This document shows, one piece after another, positions 17,616 through 26,682 of a stretch of 64,000 nucleotides of DNA. The DNA lies in contig NZ_WMFA01000012.1 of assembly GCF_009856445.1 (NCBI RefSeq), positions 27,680-91,679 of the forward strand, written 5' to 3'. Position 1 is the first letter of the stretch. Every line of letters starts with the position of its first letter. The translations under genes were made by a program, and so were the position numbers. Source of the stretch: Halobacillus litoralis (GTDB lineage Bacteria > Bacillota > Bacilli > Bacillales > Halobacillaceae). Below the pieces are notes generated by a model. The model was not told where the DNA came from, did not search any database, and worked only from the letters and a program-made list of their open reading frames with translations.

Positions 17616-18075
17616 CTCTCATCCACTCCCGTCTTGCTTCGGCGAAACTCGTCGGTGTTTCATAAAGTTTTACAAACTCAACACGACACTGATTCGGATC
17701 GTCTTTCAAAGCATCTTCCATTTTCTCATAAATCCAAACGACCATATTTTCAGCTGTCGTATTCATGTTTGGGAGTGTATCGTTCAAATACCTGTGATCG
17801 AGGTGGACCTCAATCTGTTCCTTCCAGATTTTCTTGATATCACCGAAATCAATGACAAGCCCAATATCATCGACTAAGCCGCTGACACCAAAAATCACTT
17901 TATACGTATGTCCATGAAGGTTTTTACACTTCCCTTCATAACAGTGCAAGTGGTGAGCAGCATCAAAGGTGAATTCTTTACTGACGAGTACACGTTTTTG
18001 ATGGTACTTTAACTCGTGACGTTTGATGTCTTGATCTATTTTCTGCAAGTTTTCTACAATCGTGAATCCGTACAT
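17608..18075 (-). CDS. queD: 6-carboxy-5,6,7,8-tetrahydropterin synthase
   Basis: 155-residue member of the PTPS/QueD family that makes 6-carboxytetrahydropterin from dihydroneopterin triphosphate. Zinc ligands are the His pair in FDAAHHL (about 41-42) and His54/His56 in NLHGHTYKV; the catalytic Cys is Cys50 in EGKCKN. It starts at the last base of queC and overlaps queE by 8 bp. Confidence 0.95.
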   Translation of the reverse strand: MYGFTIVENLQKIDQDIKRHELKYHQKRVLVSKEFTFDAAHHLHCYEGKCKNLHGHTYKVIFGVSGLVDDIGLVIDFGDIKKIWKEQIEVHLDHRYLNDTLPNMNTTAENMVVWIYEKMEDALKDDPNQCRVEFVKLYETPTSFAEARREWMRDE

Positions 18076-18740
18076 TATTCAGCCCCCTCTTTTTCTGCAA
18101 TATAAGTATGGAGGCCGTTTCTTCGAAGTTCACAAGCCGGGCATTCGCCGCATCCATCACCGCGAATACCATTGTAACAAGTCAATGTTTTCTCACGGAC
18201 GTACTCGAAAGCACCCAAATCATCAGCCATTTCCCATGTTTCCGCTTTGTCGAGCCACATGAGAGGGGTGTGAATGACGAATTCATCATCCATTGACAAA
18301 TTCAGTGTTACATTCAAGGATTTTACAAAAACATCACGACAGTCTGGATAACCACTGAAGTCAGTCTCACAGACACCTGTAACAATATGTTTCGCTCCGA
18401 TTTGACGCGCAAGAATGGTAGCAAAAGACAAGAATAATAGATTCCTACCCGGCACAAAGGTTGAAGGAAGTTCCCCATCTTCGCCATCTTTCACTTCAAT
18501 ATCATCCCTGGTTAACGCATTAGGAGCGAGTTGGTTAAGCAAAGACATATCAAGGATATGGTGACGCACCTGCTGATCATCAGCAATTTCTTTCGCCACT
18601 TCAATCTCTTCTTTATGACGTTGGTTGTAATCGAACGTAACGACTTCCACAGATTCGAATTTCTTCAATGCCCAGAACAAGCAAGTCGTACTATCCTGTC
18701 CACCGCTGAATACAACCACCGCTTTATTATTTTTTTCCAT
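18075..18740 (-). CDS. queC: 7-cyano-7-deazaguanine synthase
   Basis: 221-residue ATP-dependent enzyme making preQ0 from 7-carboxy-7-deazaguanine. The PP-loop [11 protein letters not shown] is near residue 10, and a zinc site is built from four Cys in [19 protein letters not shown] at the C-terminus. GGAGAATTTTTTTATG gives the start at 18740. First gene of the que operon, 90 bp downstream of the riboswitch. Confidence 0.96.
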   Translation of the reverse strand: MEKNNKAVVVFSGGQDSTTCLFWALKKFESVEVVTFDYNQRHKEEIEVAKEIADDQQVRHHILDMSLLNQLAPNALTRDDIEVKDGEDGELPSTFVPGRNLLFLSFATILARQIGAKHIVTGVCETDFSGYPDCRDVFVKSLNVTLNLSMDDEFVIHTPLMWLDKAETWEMADDLGAFEYVREKTLTCYNGIRGDGCGECPACELRRNGLHTYIAEKEGAE

Positions 18741-18794
18741 AAAAAAATTCTCCTTTCATCATCGAAAAAGAGAATTCTACACACCCAAAACCAT

Positions 18795-18826
18795 TAAAAA
18801 AACCGTACCTAAGGCAAGGTACAGTT
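18795..18826 (-). terminator. Expression-platform terminator of the preQ1 riboswitch
   Basis: On the minus strand AACTGTACCT and AGGTACGGTT form a 10-bp stem with a 6-base loop followed by seven Ts. It lies between the aptamer and queC, as expected of a transcription-terminating preQ1-I switch. Confidence 0.9.
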
Positions 18827-18832
18827 CCATCC

Positions 18833-18866
18833 TTAGTTTTTTATAGAGGGTGTCGCTAGAACCTCT
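18833..18866 (-). promoter_or_regulatory. preQ1-I riboswitch aptamer
   Basis: On the minus strand the sequence begins AGAGGTTCTAGCGACACCCT and continues with CTATAAAAAACTAA. It differs at one position from the B. subtilis queC aptamer as I recall it. It is directly upstream of a terminator and queCDE, the biosynthetic genes for its ligand. Confidence 0.97.
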
Positions 18867-18989
18867 CCTGCCCTGAAGCAGACTTTATTTAATTTACCCT
18901 ACTCATCTTAACACGAGAATATGCCCCTGGAAACCCTGACCTATTCAATTACCTGCATCAGCTTTATTAAACAATATGGCAGGATTGTG

Positions 18990-19126
18990 GAAGACTTGAT
19001 TTCGAGATGTTTTTTGAGTGGATGGGGGCTCCGGGAAAAGGTTCGCTTTCCGCCCGCCCCATGGAAAGCGAACCTTTTCCCGGAGCCCCTAGAACCACAC
19101 AACAAAAGTCTCGAAACCGAGTCTTC
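18990..19126. repeat. Palindromic interspersed repeat, locus 2 (short single unit)
   Basis: The ends are inverted copies of GAAGACTyrrTTTCGAGA. The middle forms a near-perfect hairpin: GGGGCTCCGGGAAAAGG, then TTCGCTTTCC, pairs with its complement around a GC-rich loop. It is preceded by TTATTAAACAATATGGCAGG, shared with loci 1 and 5. It lies between the queC riboswitch and the arg T-box. Confidence 0.85.
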
Positions 19127-19254
19127 AAGAAAAGGGAGCGTTTGTGTATGAAGGGGTTATGAAAATGGTAATCTGAAAAACTTTTTATTTGAATGTATTT
19201 TATGTGTTGACTTCTGCATATGATTTTGTATAATTATAAACAATTAGTTATAAA

Positions 19255-19495
19255 AATACATTCATGGACGAAGAAAGTACGTATGAATCTGATCGACAGC
19301 GAGCCGGGGGCGGTGGAAGCCTGGTGACGGATTGATACGGAAACGCACTTCTGAGATGTTCGGTGAAAAGAGTAGCCAGAACCGGGAGCCCCCGTTATCA
19401 GCTTCGAGTTGGTCTGATATACAGACAATGAGAGTGGCACCGCGGATGATTCAAAATCCGTCTCTTACCCCAGGTAGGAGACGGATTTTTTTATG
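19255..19495 (+). promoter_or_regulatory. T-box leader of argGH (probable Arg specifier CGC)
   Basis: The T-box sequence GAGAGTGGCACCGCGG lies at 19430-19445. The Stem I landmarks GACAGCGAGCC and GGTGGAAGCC lie at 19276-19323. A CGC codon at 19344-19346 followed by ACTTCTGAG is in the place of the specifier and would read tRNA-Arg, which fits the arginine genes. A terminator stem AATCCGTCTC/GAGACGGATT with seven Ts (about 19456-19492) ends the leader. Uncharged tRNA-Arg should allow transcription to continue. Confidence 0.9.
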
Positions 19496-19520
19496 GACAA
19501 TAATTGAGGAGGTTATTCAT

Positions 19521-20756
19521 ATGACAAAACCAAAAGTAGTATTAGCTTATTCCGGTGGATTGGACACATCGATTTCTGTAAAGTGGATCCAAGAAAAGTA
19601 TGGGTATGATGTCATTGCTTTAGGATTGGATGTCGGTGAAGGGAAAGACTTGGAAACGATTCGTAAAAAGGCGCTGGATGTAGGAGCAATCAAAGCAATT
19701 ATGGTAGATGCCAAAGAGATATTGGCTGAGGAATACTTGATGCCGGCTTTAAAAGCGAATGCGCTGTATGAAGGGAAATATCCATTATCTTCTGCTCTAT
19801 CTCGTCCGCTCATCTCTAAACTGCTCGTTGAAGTGGCAGAGCAGGAAGGGGCGGTTGCTGTCGCTCATGGTTGTACAGGAAAGGGGAACGATCAGGTCCG
19901 TTTTGAGGTTTCTATCCAAGCGTTGAATCCTGATCTTGAAGTTATCGCCCCTGTTCGTGAATGGGGAATGACACGTGATGAACAAATCATTTACGCAGAA
20001 GAGAAAGGGATACCGGTTCCTGTCAATCTTGAAAACCCATTCTCTATTGATGCAAACATCTGGGGACGTGCTTGTGAGGCTGGAGTCCTTGAAGATCCTT
20101 GGAAAGAAGCTCCAGAAGCTGCATATGCCTGGACCAATCCAATTGAAGAGACTCCCGATCAGCCGGAGACCATTGAGATTGATTTCATTGAAGGAAAGCC
20201 TGTCTCATTAAACGGTGAGAAAATGGATCTTGTGCCTTTAATTGAGTACTTGAACGAACTTGGTGGCAAGCATGGGGTTGGCAGAATTGATCATACTGAA
20301 AATCGTCTGGTAGGAATTAAATCAAGAGAAGTTTATGAAAACCCTGCAGCAATGATTTTAATCAATGCCCATAAAGAGCTGGAATTTTTGACACAAACAA
20401 GAGAAGTTTCCCAATATAAAGCAAGTGTGGATCAGCAGCTTTCCAAGATCATATACGATGGTTTATGGTATTCCCCACTACAACCGGCTCTATCTGCATT
20501 CATTGACTCTACGCAGCAGGTCGTCACCGGTACGGTGAAAGTGAAGTTGTTCAAGGGCCACCACACCGTGATTGGTAAGAAATCACCGGTAAGTCTGTAT
20601 AATGAAGAGCTATCCACCTATTCAAAAGAAGATGCGTTTGATCACAATGCCGCTGTCGGGTTCATTAAGTTATGGGGATTGCCGACGAAAGTACATGCGG
20701 ACGTTCATAAAGGAGAGAAGTTACTGGATCAAGCGGTGGTGAGCCAGCATGACTAA
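19521..20756 (+). CDS. argG: Argininosuccinate synthase
   Basis: 411-residue ATP-dependent enzyme joining citrulline and aspartate. The N-terminal PP-loop is [29 protein letters not shown] is the citrulline/aspartate site, and [20 protein letters not shown] follows in the C-terminal half. GAGGAGG lies 9 bases before ATG 19521; the open frame upstream is inside the T-box leader. It overlaps argH by 8 bp. Confidence 0.97.
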   Translation: MTKPKVVLAYSGGLDTSISVKWIQEKYGYDVIALGLDVGEGKDLETIRKKALDVGAIKAIMVDAKEILAEEYLMPALKANALYEGKYPLSSALSRPLISKLLVEVAEQEGAVAVAHGCTGKGNDQVRFEVSIQALNPDLEVIAPVREWGMTRDEQIIYAEEKGIPVPVNLENPFSIDANIWGRACEAGVLEDPWKEAPEAAYAWTNPIEETPDQPETIEIDFIEGKPVSLNGEKMDLVPLIEYLNELGGKHGVGRIDHTENRLVGIKSREVYENPAAMILINAHKELEFLTQTREVSQYKASVDQQLSKIIYDGLWYSPLQPALSAFIDSTQQVVTGTVKVKLFKGHHTVIGKKSPVSLYNEELSTYSKEDAFDHNAAVGFIKLWGLPTKVHADVHKGEKLLDQAVVSQHD

Positions 20757-22122
20757 ATTGTGGGGCGGTCGGTTTACAAAGCCTACAAATAAGTTGGTGG
20801 AAGAGTACACCTCTTCCATCAACTTTGATCAAAAACTTGCGCTTCAGGATATCGAGGGTAGTATGGCTCATGTGGAAATGCTTGGTGCCTGCGACATTAT
20901 TCAAATGAACGAAGTGATTCAAATAAAGGAAGGGTTACTTGCGATTCAAGAGAAAGTGAAGAATGGGGACGTCACCTTTTCTGTGGAGCATGAAGATATT
21001 CACATGAATATAGAAAAATTGCTCATTGATGAGATTGGACCTGTTGGTGGAAAGTTGCATACCGGCAGAAGTCGGAATGATCAAGTGGCCACAGACATGC
21101 ACCTTTATTTACGTGAAAAAACAAAAGGATTGATGGAGCTTGTAGAAGCCGTTCAATCTTCCCTGGTTGAACAGGCGGAAAATCATGTGGAGACGATTCT
21201 ACCAGGTTACACCCACTTGCAGCGCGCTCAGCCCGTCTCGTTTGGTCACCATTTAATGGCATATTTTTGGATGTTTGAAAGAGATAAGGATCGTTTGCAG
21301 GATAGTTTGAAGCGGGTCAACTGGTCTCCGCTTGGAGCTGCGGCTCTTGCGGGGACACCTTATCCAATTGATAGACAAATGACATCGGATGCTTTAGGGT
21401 TCGATCAGCCTTATCCGAATTCATTAGATGCTGTCAGTGATCGTGATTTCATTCTTGAGTTTTTATCTGTTTCTTCTATTATGATTACACACATTTCACG
21501 TTTGTCTGAAGAGCTGATTTTGTGGGGAAGCCAGGAGTTTCAGTTTGTTGAATTGGATGATGCTTTTTGTACGGGGTCAAGCATCATGCCTCAGAAGAAA
21601 AACCCTGATGTACCTGAACTTCTCCGTGGAAAAACAGGTAGGATCTATGGCCATTTGATGGGATTGCTTACATTGCTTAAAGGACTGCCTCTCGCTTACA
21701 ACAAAGATATGCAGGAAGATAAAGAGGGGATGTTTGATACAGTTGAAACCCTTGAAGGAGCATTATCGCTGCTGGCCCCGATGCTTGCATCAATGCAGGT
21801 CAAAGGGGATCAAATGAAGAATGCTGTCAATGAAGACTATTCGAATGCCACAGATATCGCTGATTATTTGGCCGTCAAAGGAATGCCGTTCAGAGAAGCG
21901 CATGAAGTGATCGGGAAAATTGTTTTGTATTCAATTCAACAAAAGAAATACTTGTTGGATTTAACCTTGGAGGAATACCAGGATTTTTCCTCGCTCTTTG
22001 AAGTGGATATTTTCGAAAAACTGAACCCGAATCAAGTCGTGGCTGCACGGAACAGTGAGGGTGGAACAGGTTTCGATCAAGTGCGAAAGCAAATTCAACT
22101 CGCAAAAGAACACCTCTCTTAA
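20749..22122 (+). CDS. argH: Argininosuccinate lyase
   Basis: 457-residue enzyme of the fumarase/aspartase superfamily that splits argininosuccinate to arginine and fumarate. Motifs in order: KLWGGRF at the N-terminus, [13 protein letters not shown] near residue 104, [16 protein letters not shown], and the signature [15 protein letters not shown] with the catalytic Ser. The start lies inside the end of argG, so the two are co-transcribed under the T-box. Confidence 0.97.
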   Translation: MTKLWGGRFTKPTNKLVEEYTSSINFDQKLALQDIEGSMAHVEMLGACDIIQMNEVIQIKEGLLAIQEKVKNGDVTFSVEHEDIHMNIEKLLIDEIGPVGGKLHTGRSRNDQVATDMHLYLREKTKGLMELVEAVQSSLVEQAENHVETILPGYTHLQRAQPVSFGHHLMAYFWMFERDKDRLQDSLKRVNWSPLGAAALAGTPYPIDRQMTSDALGFDQPYPNSLDAVSDRDFILEFLSVSSIMITHISRLSEELILWGSQEFQFVELDDAFCTGSSIMPQKKNPDVPELLRGKTGRIYGHLMGLLTLLKGLPLAYNKDMQEDKEGMFDTVETLEGALSLLAPMLASMQVKGDQMKNAVNEDYSNATDIADYLAVKGMPFREAHEVIGKIVLYSIQQKKYLLDLTLEEYQDFSSLFEVDIFEKLNPNQVVAARNSEGGTGFDQVRKQIQLAKEHLS

Positions 22123-22138
22123 TAGAGGTGTTTTTTGT
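22110..22138 (+). terminator. Terminator of argGH, overlapping the argH stop
   Basis: ACACCTCT/AGAGGTGT stem with a short loop and TTTTTT; the stop codon lies in the loop. Confidence 0.85.
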
Positions 22139-22227
22139 ATGTCCGCATCAAGAAGGAGTCAAAGGTTTGAAAAGCCGAAGGGAAGGATAATATAACCATA
22201 CCACCTTATAGAGAGAGGGATGATCGT

Positions 22228-22566
22228 ATGGCAAAAACCATTCAAGCTTATTTTTCAACTGAAAATGATGCAGAAAGTGCAAAAGCATCGTTACAACCTT
22301 TATCGGTCGAGCAGGATACAGTAGAAGCAATCCCTGAGGATACAGATATGACTCCAATTGTTCCTGTGGCAGGATCAACGAATTCCGGGGGAGGAACATT
22401 CAACTTTACAGAGGTTGTCTCACCTAAACATGACAAGGATAGTGCACTTTCTGATAAAAAGCATTTAACTCACGTGCTTCATTTTTCTATTAAAGAAGAA
22501 GAGTACGATCGAGCTGTTGAAGTGATCAAGGAGCACAATGGTCATATGGACAAAAAAGACTTTTAA
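22228..22566 (+). CDS. Conserved protein of unknown function
   Basis: 112 residues, soluble, acidic, with no signal peptide. The start (ATG 22228) has AGAGAGGGATG upstream. The N-terminal part (KTIQAYFSTENDAESAKASL) and the C-terminal part (HVLHFSIKEEEYDRAVEVI) each read as beta-alpha segments of a ferredoxin-like fold, joined by a Gly/Ser-rich stretch STNSGGGTF. The pattern recalls small stress proteins that bind as dimers, but I do not recognise the family. It is transcribed alone with its own terminator. Confidence 0.8.
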   Translation: MAKTIQAYFSTENDAESAKASLQPLSVEQDTVEAIPEDTDMTPIVPVAGSTNSGGGTFNFTEVVSPKHDKDSALSDKKHLTHVLHFSIKEEEYDRAVEVIKEHNGHMDKKDF

Positions 22567-22575
22567 AAACAGCTA

Positions 22576-22607
22576 CCCCCTGCGAAGACATTTAAGCCCG
22601 CAGGGGG
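22576..22607 (+). terminator. Hairpin after the unknown protein gene
   Basis: CCCCCTGCG and its complement with a 14-base loop, followed by only three Ts; 9 bases after the stop. Confidence 0.7.
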
Positions 22608-22655
22608 TTTGCAGTGGAAAGTGACAAAGTGGTCAAGCGTTGATGCTGAGTACGT

Positions 22656-23843
22656 CTACATGTATAAACTTGCCAAAAAAATCCCTATCGCTTCCTGGTA
22701 GATTTCATCAAACTGTTCGAGGGGGAGAGGGTTTACCCCCAACCCTAATTCTACAGTAAATCCCGGTTGCCGAAATTCCTGAATAAACCAATCCTTATAG
22801 CCTGAAAAGCTATCTACATAACGGATGGGTTTGTATCCGCTTACTCTTTCAAACTCATTGACAATCGTCATGGCACGAGGGGGTTCAAGTCCTTCGTACC
22901 CCCAATAAATCACTTCTCCTTGTGTGTGGAAAGCCAACATTTTTTCAAAGTTACGGGCACCCGCAAGCTCAGCCATGGCAACTGTCTCAGGCTCTGTTAA
23001 CGGTTGGTAACCAGGGAAGTCCCTTGGTGCAGGGGAAGTCGGTTTCCTTGCAGCATCCACTTCCCATTTAGCTGGATACTGATTATTTAAATCCACTCCC
23101 CGTATATTTGCTTTCCATCCGGAGAAATCAGTATTCCCATCATTGATGCTTAATGCCAACTCTCCAAATTCCCCATCAGGTGGTCCGTTCAGAACGAGAT
23201 CAACGCCATCAGGATCAACCATAGGAACAATGGAAAGTGTCACTTCATCGTAAAAAGGATGAATTTCTAACCCTCGAATGGTCTCTTTATTAGTTAAAGC
23301 AAGCAAGTAGTCATTTAAAAATTGCATGATGACGGCAGTGGTAATCCATTCATTTGCATGGAATGAACCATTCCAATGAACTACTTTCGGACCACGGCCG
23401 ATTTGAAGTTCTACAAGATTTTTCCCCATCACACTATTTCCAATCGTCTGTCTCCTAATGAATGGATATAATTCGTAAAGTTCATTTAAATCATTTGTTA
23501 ATACATTAAAGTCATAAGGGCGGTTTCCATCGACGACACGATACGATATTTGAACGGGTAGGGATAAAATCCCACCGATTTGCAGCATTCTAGGATTGAC
23601 AGAAGGATTTAACAATGCGATGGCGTCCAAAGAGATTCGACGCTCACTGGCAATTTTCCAAAAGGTATCGCCAGCTTGTACCCGGTACTGGCTCGTTTCA
23701 TAGCCAGGGATGCGAATGGTTTGTCCGATCTGAAGAGAAGATGGTCCCGTTTGTGGATTCGAATCTATGATTAAATCCAACGGTACGTTGAAAAGGTTTG
23801 AGTAGTACCACAGGGTGTCGCCACTTCTTACTTTAACGTCCAT
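22656..23843 (-). CDS. LysM-M14 gamma-D-glutamyl-diamino acid peptidase
   Basis: 395 residues: two LysM domains (about 1-47 and 50-97) followed by a zinc carboxypeptidase domain of family M14. The zinc ligands are the HxxE in GSFHANEW and a later His in LAFHTQGE; the catalytic Glu is in FTVELGLG. This layout matches endopeptidase I of Lysinibacillus sphaericus and B. subtilis YqgT, which cleave the D-Glu-mDAP bond in peptidoglycan. No signal peptide is present, as in those relatives, which act in the sporangium. AAGGGGG lies 6 bases before the ATG. Confidence 0.92.
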   Translation of the reverse strand: MDVKVRSGDTLWYYSNLFNVPLDLIIDSNPQTGPSSLQIGQTIRIPGYETSQYRVQAGDTFWKIASERRISLDAIALLNPSVNPRMLQIGGILSLPVQISYRVVDGNRPYDFNVLTNDLNELYELYPFIRRQTIGNSVMGKNLVELQIGRGPKVVHWNGSFHANEWITTAVIMQFLNDYLLALTNKETIRGLEIHPFYDEVTLSIVPMVDPDGVDLVLNGPPDGEFGELALSINDGNTDFSGWKANIRGVDLNNQYPAKWEVDAARKPTSPAPRDFPGYQPLTEPETVAMAELAGARNFEKMLAFHTQGEVIYWGYEGLEPPRAMTIVNEFERVSGYKPIRYVDSFSGYKDWFIQEFRQPGFTVELGLGVNPLPLEQFDEIYQEAIGIFLASLYM

Positions 23844-24002
23844 AGGAGCCCCCTTTTATAACAGTCCTTTTTATAACTATATGGAAAATGGCTGAATTGA
23901 TGAACAAACATCTCTCAATCAATTTTCACGAATCCTAACATAACGATCCTTTTTCAGGTACAATAAAGGAATGGCCATATTCAACGAGTTGGCAGGATAG
24001 TT

Positions 24003-24147
24003 GAAGGCTCAGTTTCGAGACTTTCGTTGAGTGGATGGGGCTGCGGGGAATAACTCGCTTTCCGCGAGAGGCTCACCGCCCGCCACATGGAAAGCCAACC
24101 TTTTCCCAGAGCCTAGATCCACACAATCGTCTCGAAACTGAGTCTTC
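24003..24147. repeat. Palindromic interspersed repeat, locus 3 (single unit)
   Basis: Ends GAAGGCTCAGTTTCGAGACT and GTCTCGAAACTGAGTCTTC face each other. The core contains AACTCGCTTTCCGCGAG and a degenerate right half. It lies 64 bp upstream of the DEAD-box helicase gene, whose promoter must be within or beside it. Confidence 0.85.
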
Positions 24148-24211
24148 CACTAAAGGGAGCCTATGCGGAATGAATGTCGGATTTAATTTTATTGAAAGTA
24201 GTGAAAAATAG

Positions 24212-25384
24212 ATGAAACCATTTGAAAAATTAGGAATATCGAAAGAGTTGACCGAAAAACTGAAGCGGCAGGGGATTGCCTCGCCGACTCCTGTTCAGGA
24301 ACGTGCGATTCCGCCTTTAATGGATGGAAAAGATATTATTGCTCAAGCTCAGACAGGAACGGGGAAAACTTTCGCCTTTGTATTGCCGATCTTAGAAAAA
24401 ATTGATCCATCTTCTGAGGCAGTTCAAGCAGTCATCATCACTCCTACGAGAGAGCTTGCACTGCAGATTACTCATGAAGTGAACAAGCTTAAAAATGAGG
24501 AAACTCATGTGCTGGCGGTGTATGGTGGTCAGGATGTAGCAAAACAAGCGAATAAATTGAATGGCAAAGCCCATGTAGTCATCGCAACTCCAGGTCGTTT
24601 ATTGGATCATTTAAGACGGGAAACTGTAGAACTGACTCATATCCATCAGTTGGTCATCGATGAAGCCGATCAAATGCTGGAAGCAGGGTTTCTCCCAGAT
24701 GTGCAGGATATTATCAGTCAGTGCGGGTCAGAAAGGCAAACGATGTTATTCTCAGCGACAATCACCTCACAAGTCCATTCATTAGCAAAGAAAATCACAC
24801 ATGACCCAGAACGGATTGAAGTAAAAGAGGAAAAAGTGACGGTCTCCAATATTAAGCAACTGTTATATGAAACGACCGATCGAGCAAAACAAGATTCTCT
24901 TATCCAAATTATGAGTGAACACAGACCATTTCTTGCGGTCATTTTCTGTAGAACTAAGCGCAGAGCGAAAAAGCTGAATGATGCGCTGACTGCCAAAGGA
25001 TATGAATCAGATGAGCTGCATGGAGATCTTTCTCAAGCCAAAAGGGAGAAAGTGATGCAGCGATTCCGTGATGCTAAAATTCAATATCTTGTTGCTACAG
25101 ACGTAGCAGCCAGGGGACTCGACGTAGAGGGCATCACTCACGTTTTCAACTATGACATTCCCCAGGATCCTGAAAGTTATATCCACCGAATCGGCAGGAC
25201 TGGGAGAGCTGGTGGCAAGGGATTGGCGATTACTTTTGCCGCGCCTAAAGATAAGCCAGCGCTTAAACAAATTGAACAGCACATCAAACAAAAGTTAGAA
25301 AGAAGATCTATGGAGAATCTTTCTTTAGGAAAAAGAGATAAAGAGGAAGAAAAAGCGCCCCGCCCTAAAAAACGAAGAAGATAA
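24212..25384 (+). CDS. DEAD-box ATP-dependent RNA helicase
   Basis: 390 residues with all helicase motifs: Q motif TPVQERAIP, motif I AQTGTGKT, Ia PTRELA, II IDEADQML, III SAT, V ATDVAARGLD, VI HRIGRTGRAG. A short basic C-terminal tail (PRPKKRRR) replaces the long RNA-binding extensions of CshA or DbpA, so it is closest in layout to YfmL-type helicases involved in ribosome assembly or cold growth. The ribosome-binding site is weak and a repeat element lies just upstream. Confidence 0.92.
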   Translation: MKPFEKLGISKELTEKLKRQGIASPTPVQERAIPPLMDGKDIIAQAQTGTGKTFAFVLPILEKIDPSSEAVQAVIITPTRELALQITHEVNKLKNEETHVLAVYGGQDVAKQANKLNGKAHVVIATPGRLLDHLRRETVELTHIHQLVIDEADQMLEAGFLPDVQDIISQCGSERQTMLFSATITSQVHSLAKKITHDPERIEVKEEKVTVSNIKQLLYETTDRAKQDSLIQIMSEHRPFLAVIFCRTKRRAKKLNDALTAKGYESDELHGDLSQAKREKVMQRFRDAKIQYLVATDVAARGLDVEGITHVFNYDIPQDPESYIHRIGRTGRAGGKGLAITFAAPKDKPALKQIEQHIKQKLERRSMENLSLGKRDKEEEKAPRPKKRRR

Positions 25385-25388
25385 ACGA

Positions 25389-25421
25389 AACCAGAGTCGC
25401 TTCTAGACTCTGGTTTTTTGC
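25389..25421 (+). terminator. Terminator of the helicase gene
   Basis: AACCAGAGTC/GACTCTGGTT stem, 7-base loop, then TTTT. Confidence 0.85.
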
Positions 25422-25465
25422 TGGTCTTTTATCAGAAAAAAATTACTGTTTAAAAAAGAATAACA

Positions 25466-25529
25466 TTGAGGGGAGTTTTGAAATATGATACATTATAAAC
25501 ATAATTCCGAGTTAACGCATTGGAATTAT
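25466..25529 (+). promoter_or_regulatory. Promoter and CymR-like operator of the yrrT operon
   Basis: TTGAGG (25466) and TACATT (25489) are spaced by 17 bases. Immediately behind lies ATAATTCC-N13-GGAATTAT (25501-25529), an inverted repeat with the ATTGGAATTATAA half that is typical of the CymR cysteine repressor. The same half (ATAGGAATTATAA) occurs before the sulfonate ABC operon at 31155. Confidence 0.6.
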
Positions 25530-25553
25530 AAATAATGAGGAGAGATGAAATTT

Positions 25554-26195
25554 ATGGGGATGGAATTCGTCGACCTGTTCAACCAATGGGCAAGTTCATA
25601 TGACGATACAGTAGCTGGTAAAGATCCGGAATATCGTGAAGTGTTTGAAGGGTACGATGAAATGTTGGAGCGTTTAGCCGAGCTTTCCGTATCCCCTGTC
25701 ATGGAATTCGGAGTGGGTACAGCAAATTTGACGAGGAAGGTGATCGATCAAAACAAGGTCGTACTTGGGATTGAGCCATCTTCTGAAATGCGGAGAATCG
25801 CTAAAGTCAAATGCCCGGAAGCTGCTATCTATGATGGAAACTTTCTGGAGTATCCGGAACTCTTAACGCCTATCCGGTCCATTATCAGTTCATTCGCTTT
25901 TCATCATTTGACGACTAGTGAGAAAGTTGAAGCTATCCAGAGCTTTCGAGATCGTCTTGAAGATGAGGGGGAAGTAGTTTTTATAGATACCATCTTTAAA
26001 GACGAGGAACATAAACAACAGCTAATCAAAGCTGCCGAAAAACAAGGGTTTTTAAATTTAGCACAGGATTTGCAGGAAGAATACTACCCATTTCTAGAAG
26101 AACTAAGAGAGATGTTTGTCCTAAACGGATTCGAGGTAACTTTTGAACAACTAAACAAATACGCCTGGCTCATTCAGGCGAAAAAAGGAGAATGA
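25554..26195 (+). CDS. yrrT: SAM-dependent methyltransferase, YrrT-like
   Basis: 213-residue class I methyltransferase. Motif I is [11 protein letters not shown] near residue 49 and the acidic residue of motif II is in [10 protein letters not shown]. Start chosen at ATG 25554 ([12 protein letters not shown]), which aligns with the usual YrrT start; ATG 25545 is too close to the GAGGAG. It heads a methionine-to-cysteine recycling operon; the methyl acceptor in YrrT is not known. luxS starts 4 bp downstream. Confidence 0.88.
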   Translation: MGMEFVDLFNQWASSYDDTVAGKDPEYREVFEGYDEMLERLAELSVSPVMEFGVGTANLTRKVIDQNKVVLGIEPSSEMRRIAKVKCPEAAIYDGNFLEYPELLTPIRSIISSFAFHHLTTSEKVEAIQSFRDRLEDEGEVVFIDTIFKDEEHKQQLIKAAEKQGFLNLAQDLQEEYYPFLEELREMFVLNGFEVTFEQLNKYAWLIQAKKGE

Positions 26196-26199
26196 ACCT

Positions 26200-26661
26200 A
26201 TGCCAAAAATGAACGTTGAAAGCTTTAACCTTGACCACACGAAAGTCAGTGCGCCTTACGTACGTTTAGTAGGAGTGACCGAAGGAGAAAAGGGAGACAA
26301 AATTTATAAATACGATCTTCGTATCAAACAGCCGAACCAGGAACATATGGATATGCCGGCCCTTCATTCCCTGGAGCATTTGATGGCAGAAAACAGCCGA
26401 AATCACCATGACCGAATTGTGGATATTGGGCCGATGGGCTGCCAGACAGGTTTTTATATTGCCATTCTTAATGACGATAGCTATGAGAACGTGCTGAATG
26501 TCATTGAGAAGACTCTTCAAGATGTGTTGGAAGCAAACGAAGTTCCTGCATGCAACGAAGTCCAGTGTGGATTTGCTGCAAGTCACAGTCTGGAAGGCGC
26601 ACAGAAACTGGCGAAAGAATTACTTGAAAAACGTGAAGAATGGACGGAAGTTTTTCAATAA
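26200..26661 (+). CDS. luxS: S-ribosylhomocysteine lyase
   Basis: 153 residues, full length for LuxS. The metal-binding motif is His56-Ser-Leu-Glu-His60 with Cys123 in EVQCGFAAS; the catalytic Cys81 is in PMGCQTG. It splits S-ribosylhomocysteine into homocysteine and DPD, the precursor of autoinducer-2. Placed between yrrT and mccA, where B. subtilis has mtnN, it feeds homocysteine directly to the two following enzymes. Confidence 0.97.
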   Translation: MPKMNVESFNLDHTKVSAPYVRLVGVTEGEKGDKIYKYDLRIKQPNQEHMDMPALHSLEHLMAENSRNHHDRIVDIGPMGCQTGFYIAILNDDSYENVLNVIEKTLQDVLEANEVPACNEVQCGFAASHSLEGAQKLAKELLEKREEWTEVFQ

Positions 26662-26682
26662 CTAACGGGAGTTGAGGATGCG

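Noticed and set aside
19332..19520. N-terminal extension of argG
   Set aside because: It covers the T-box and its terminator; the true start has GAGGAGG and gives [13 protein letters not shown].
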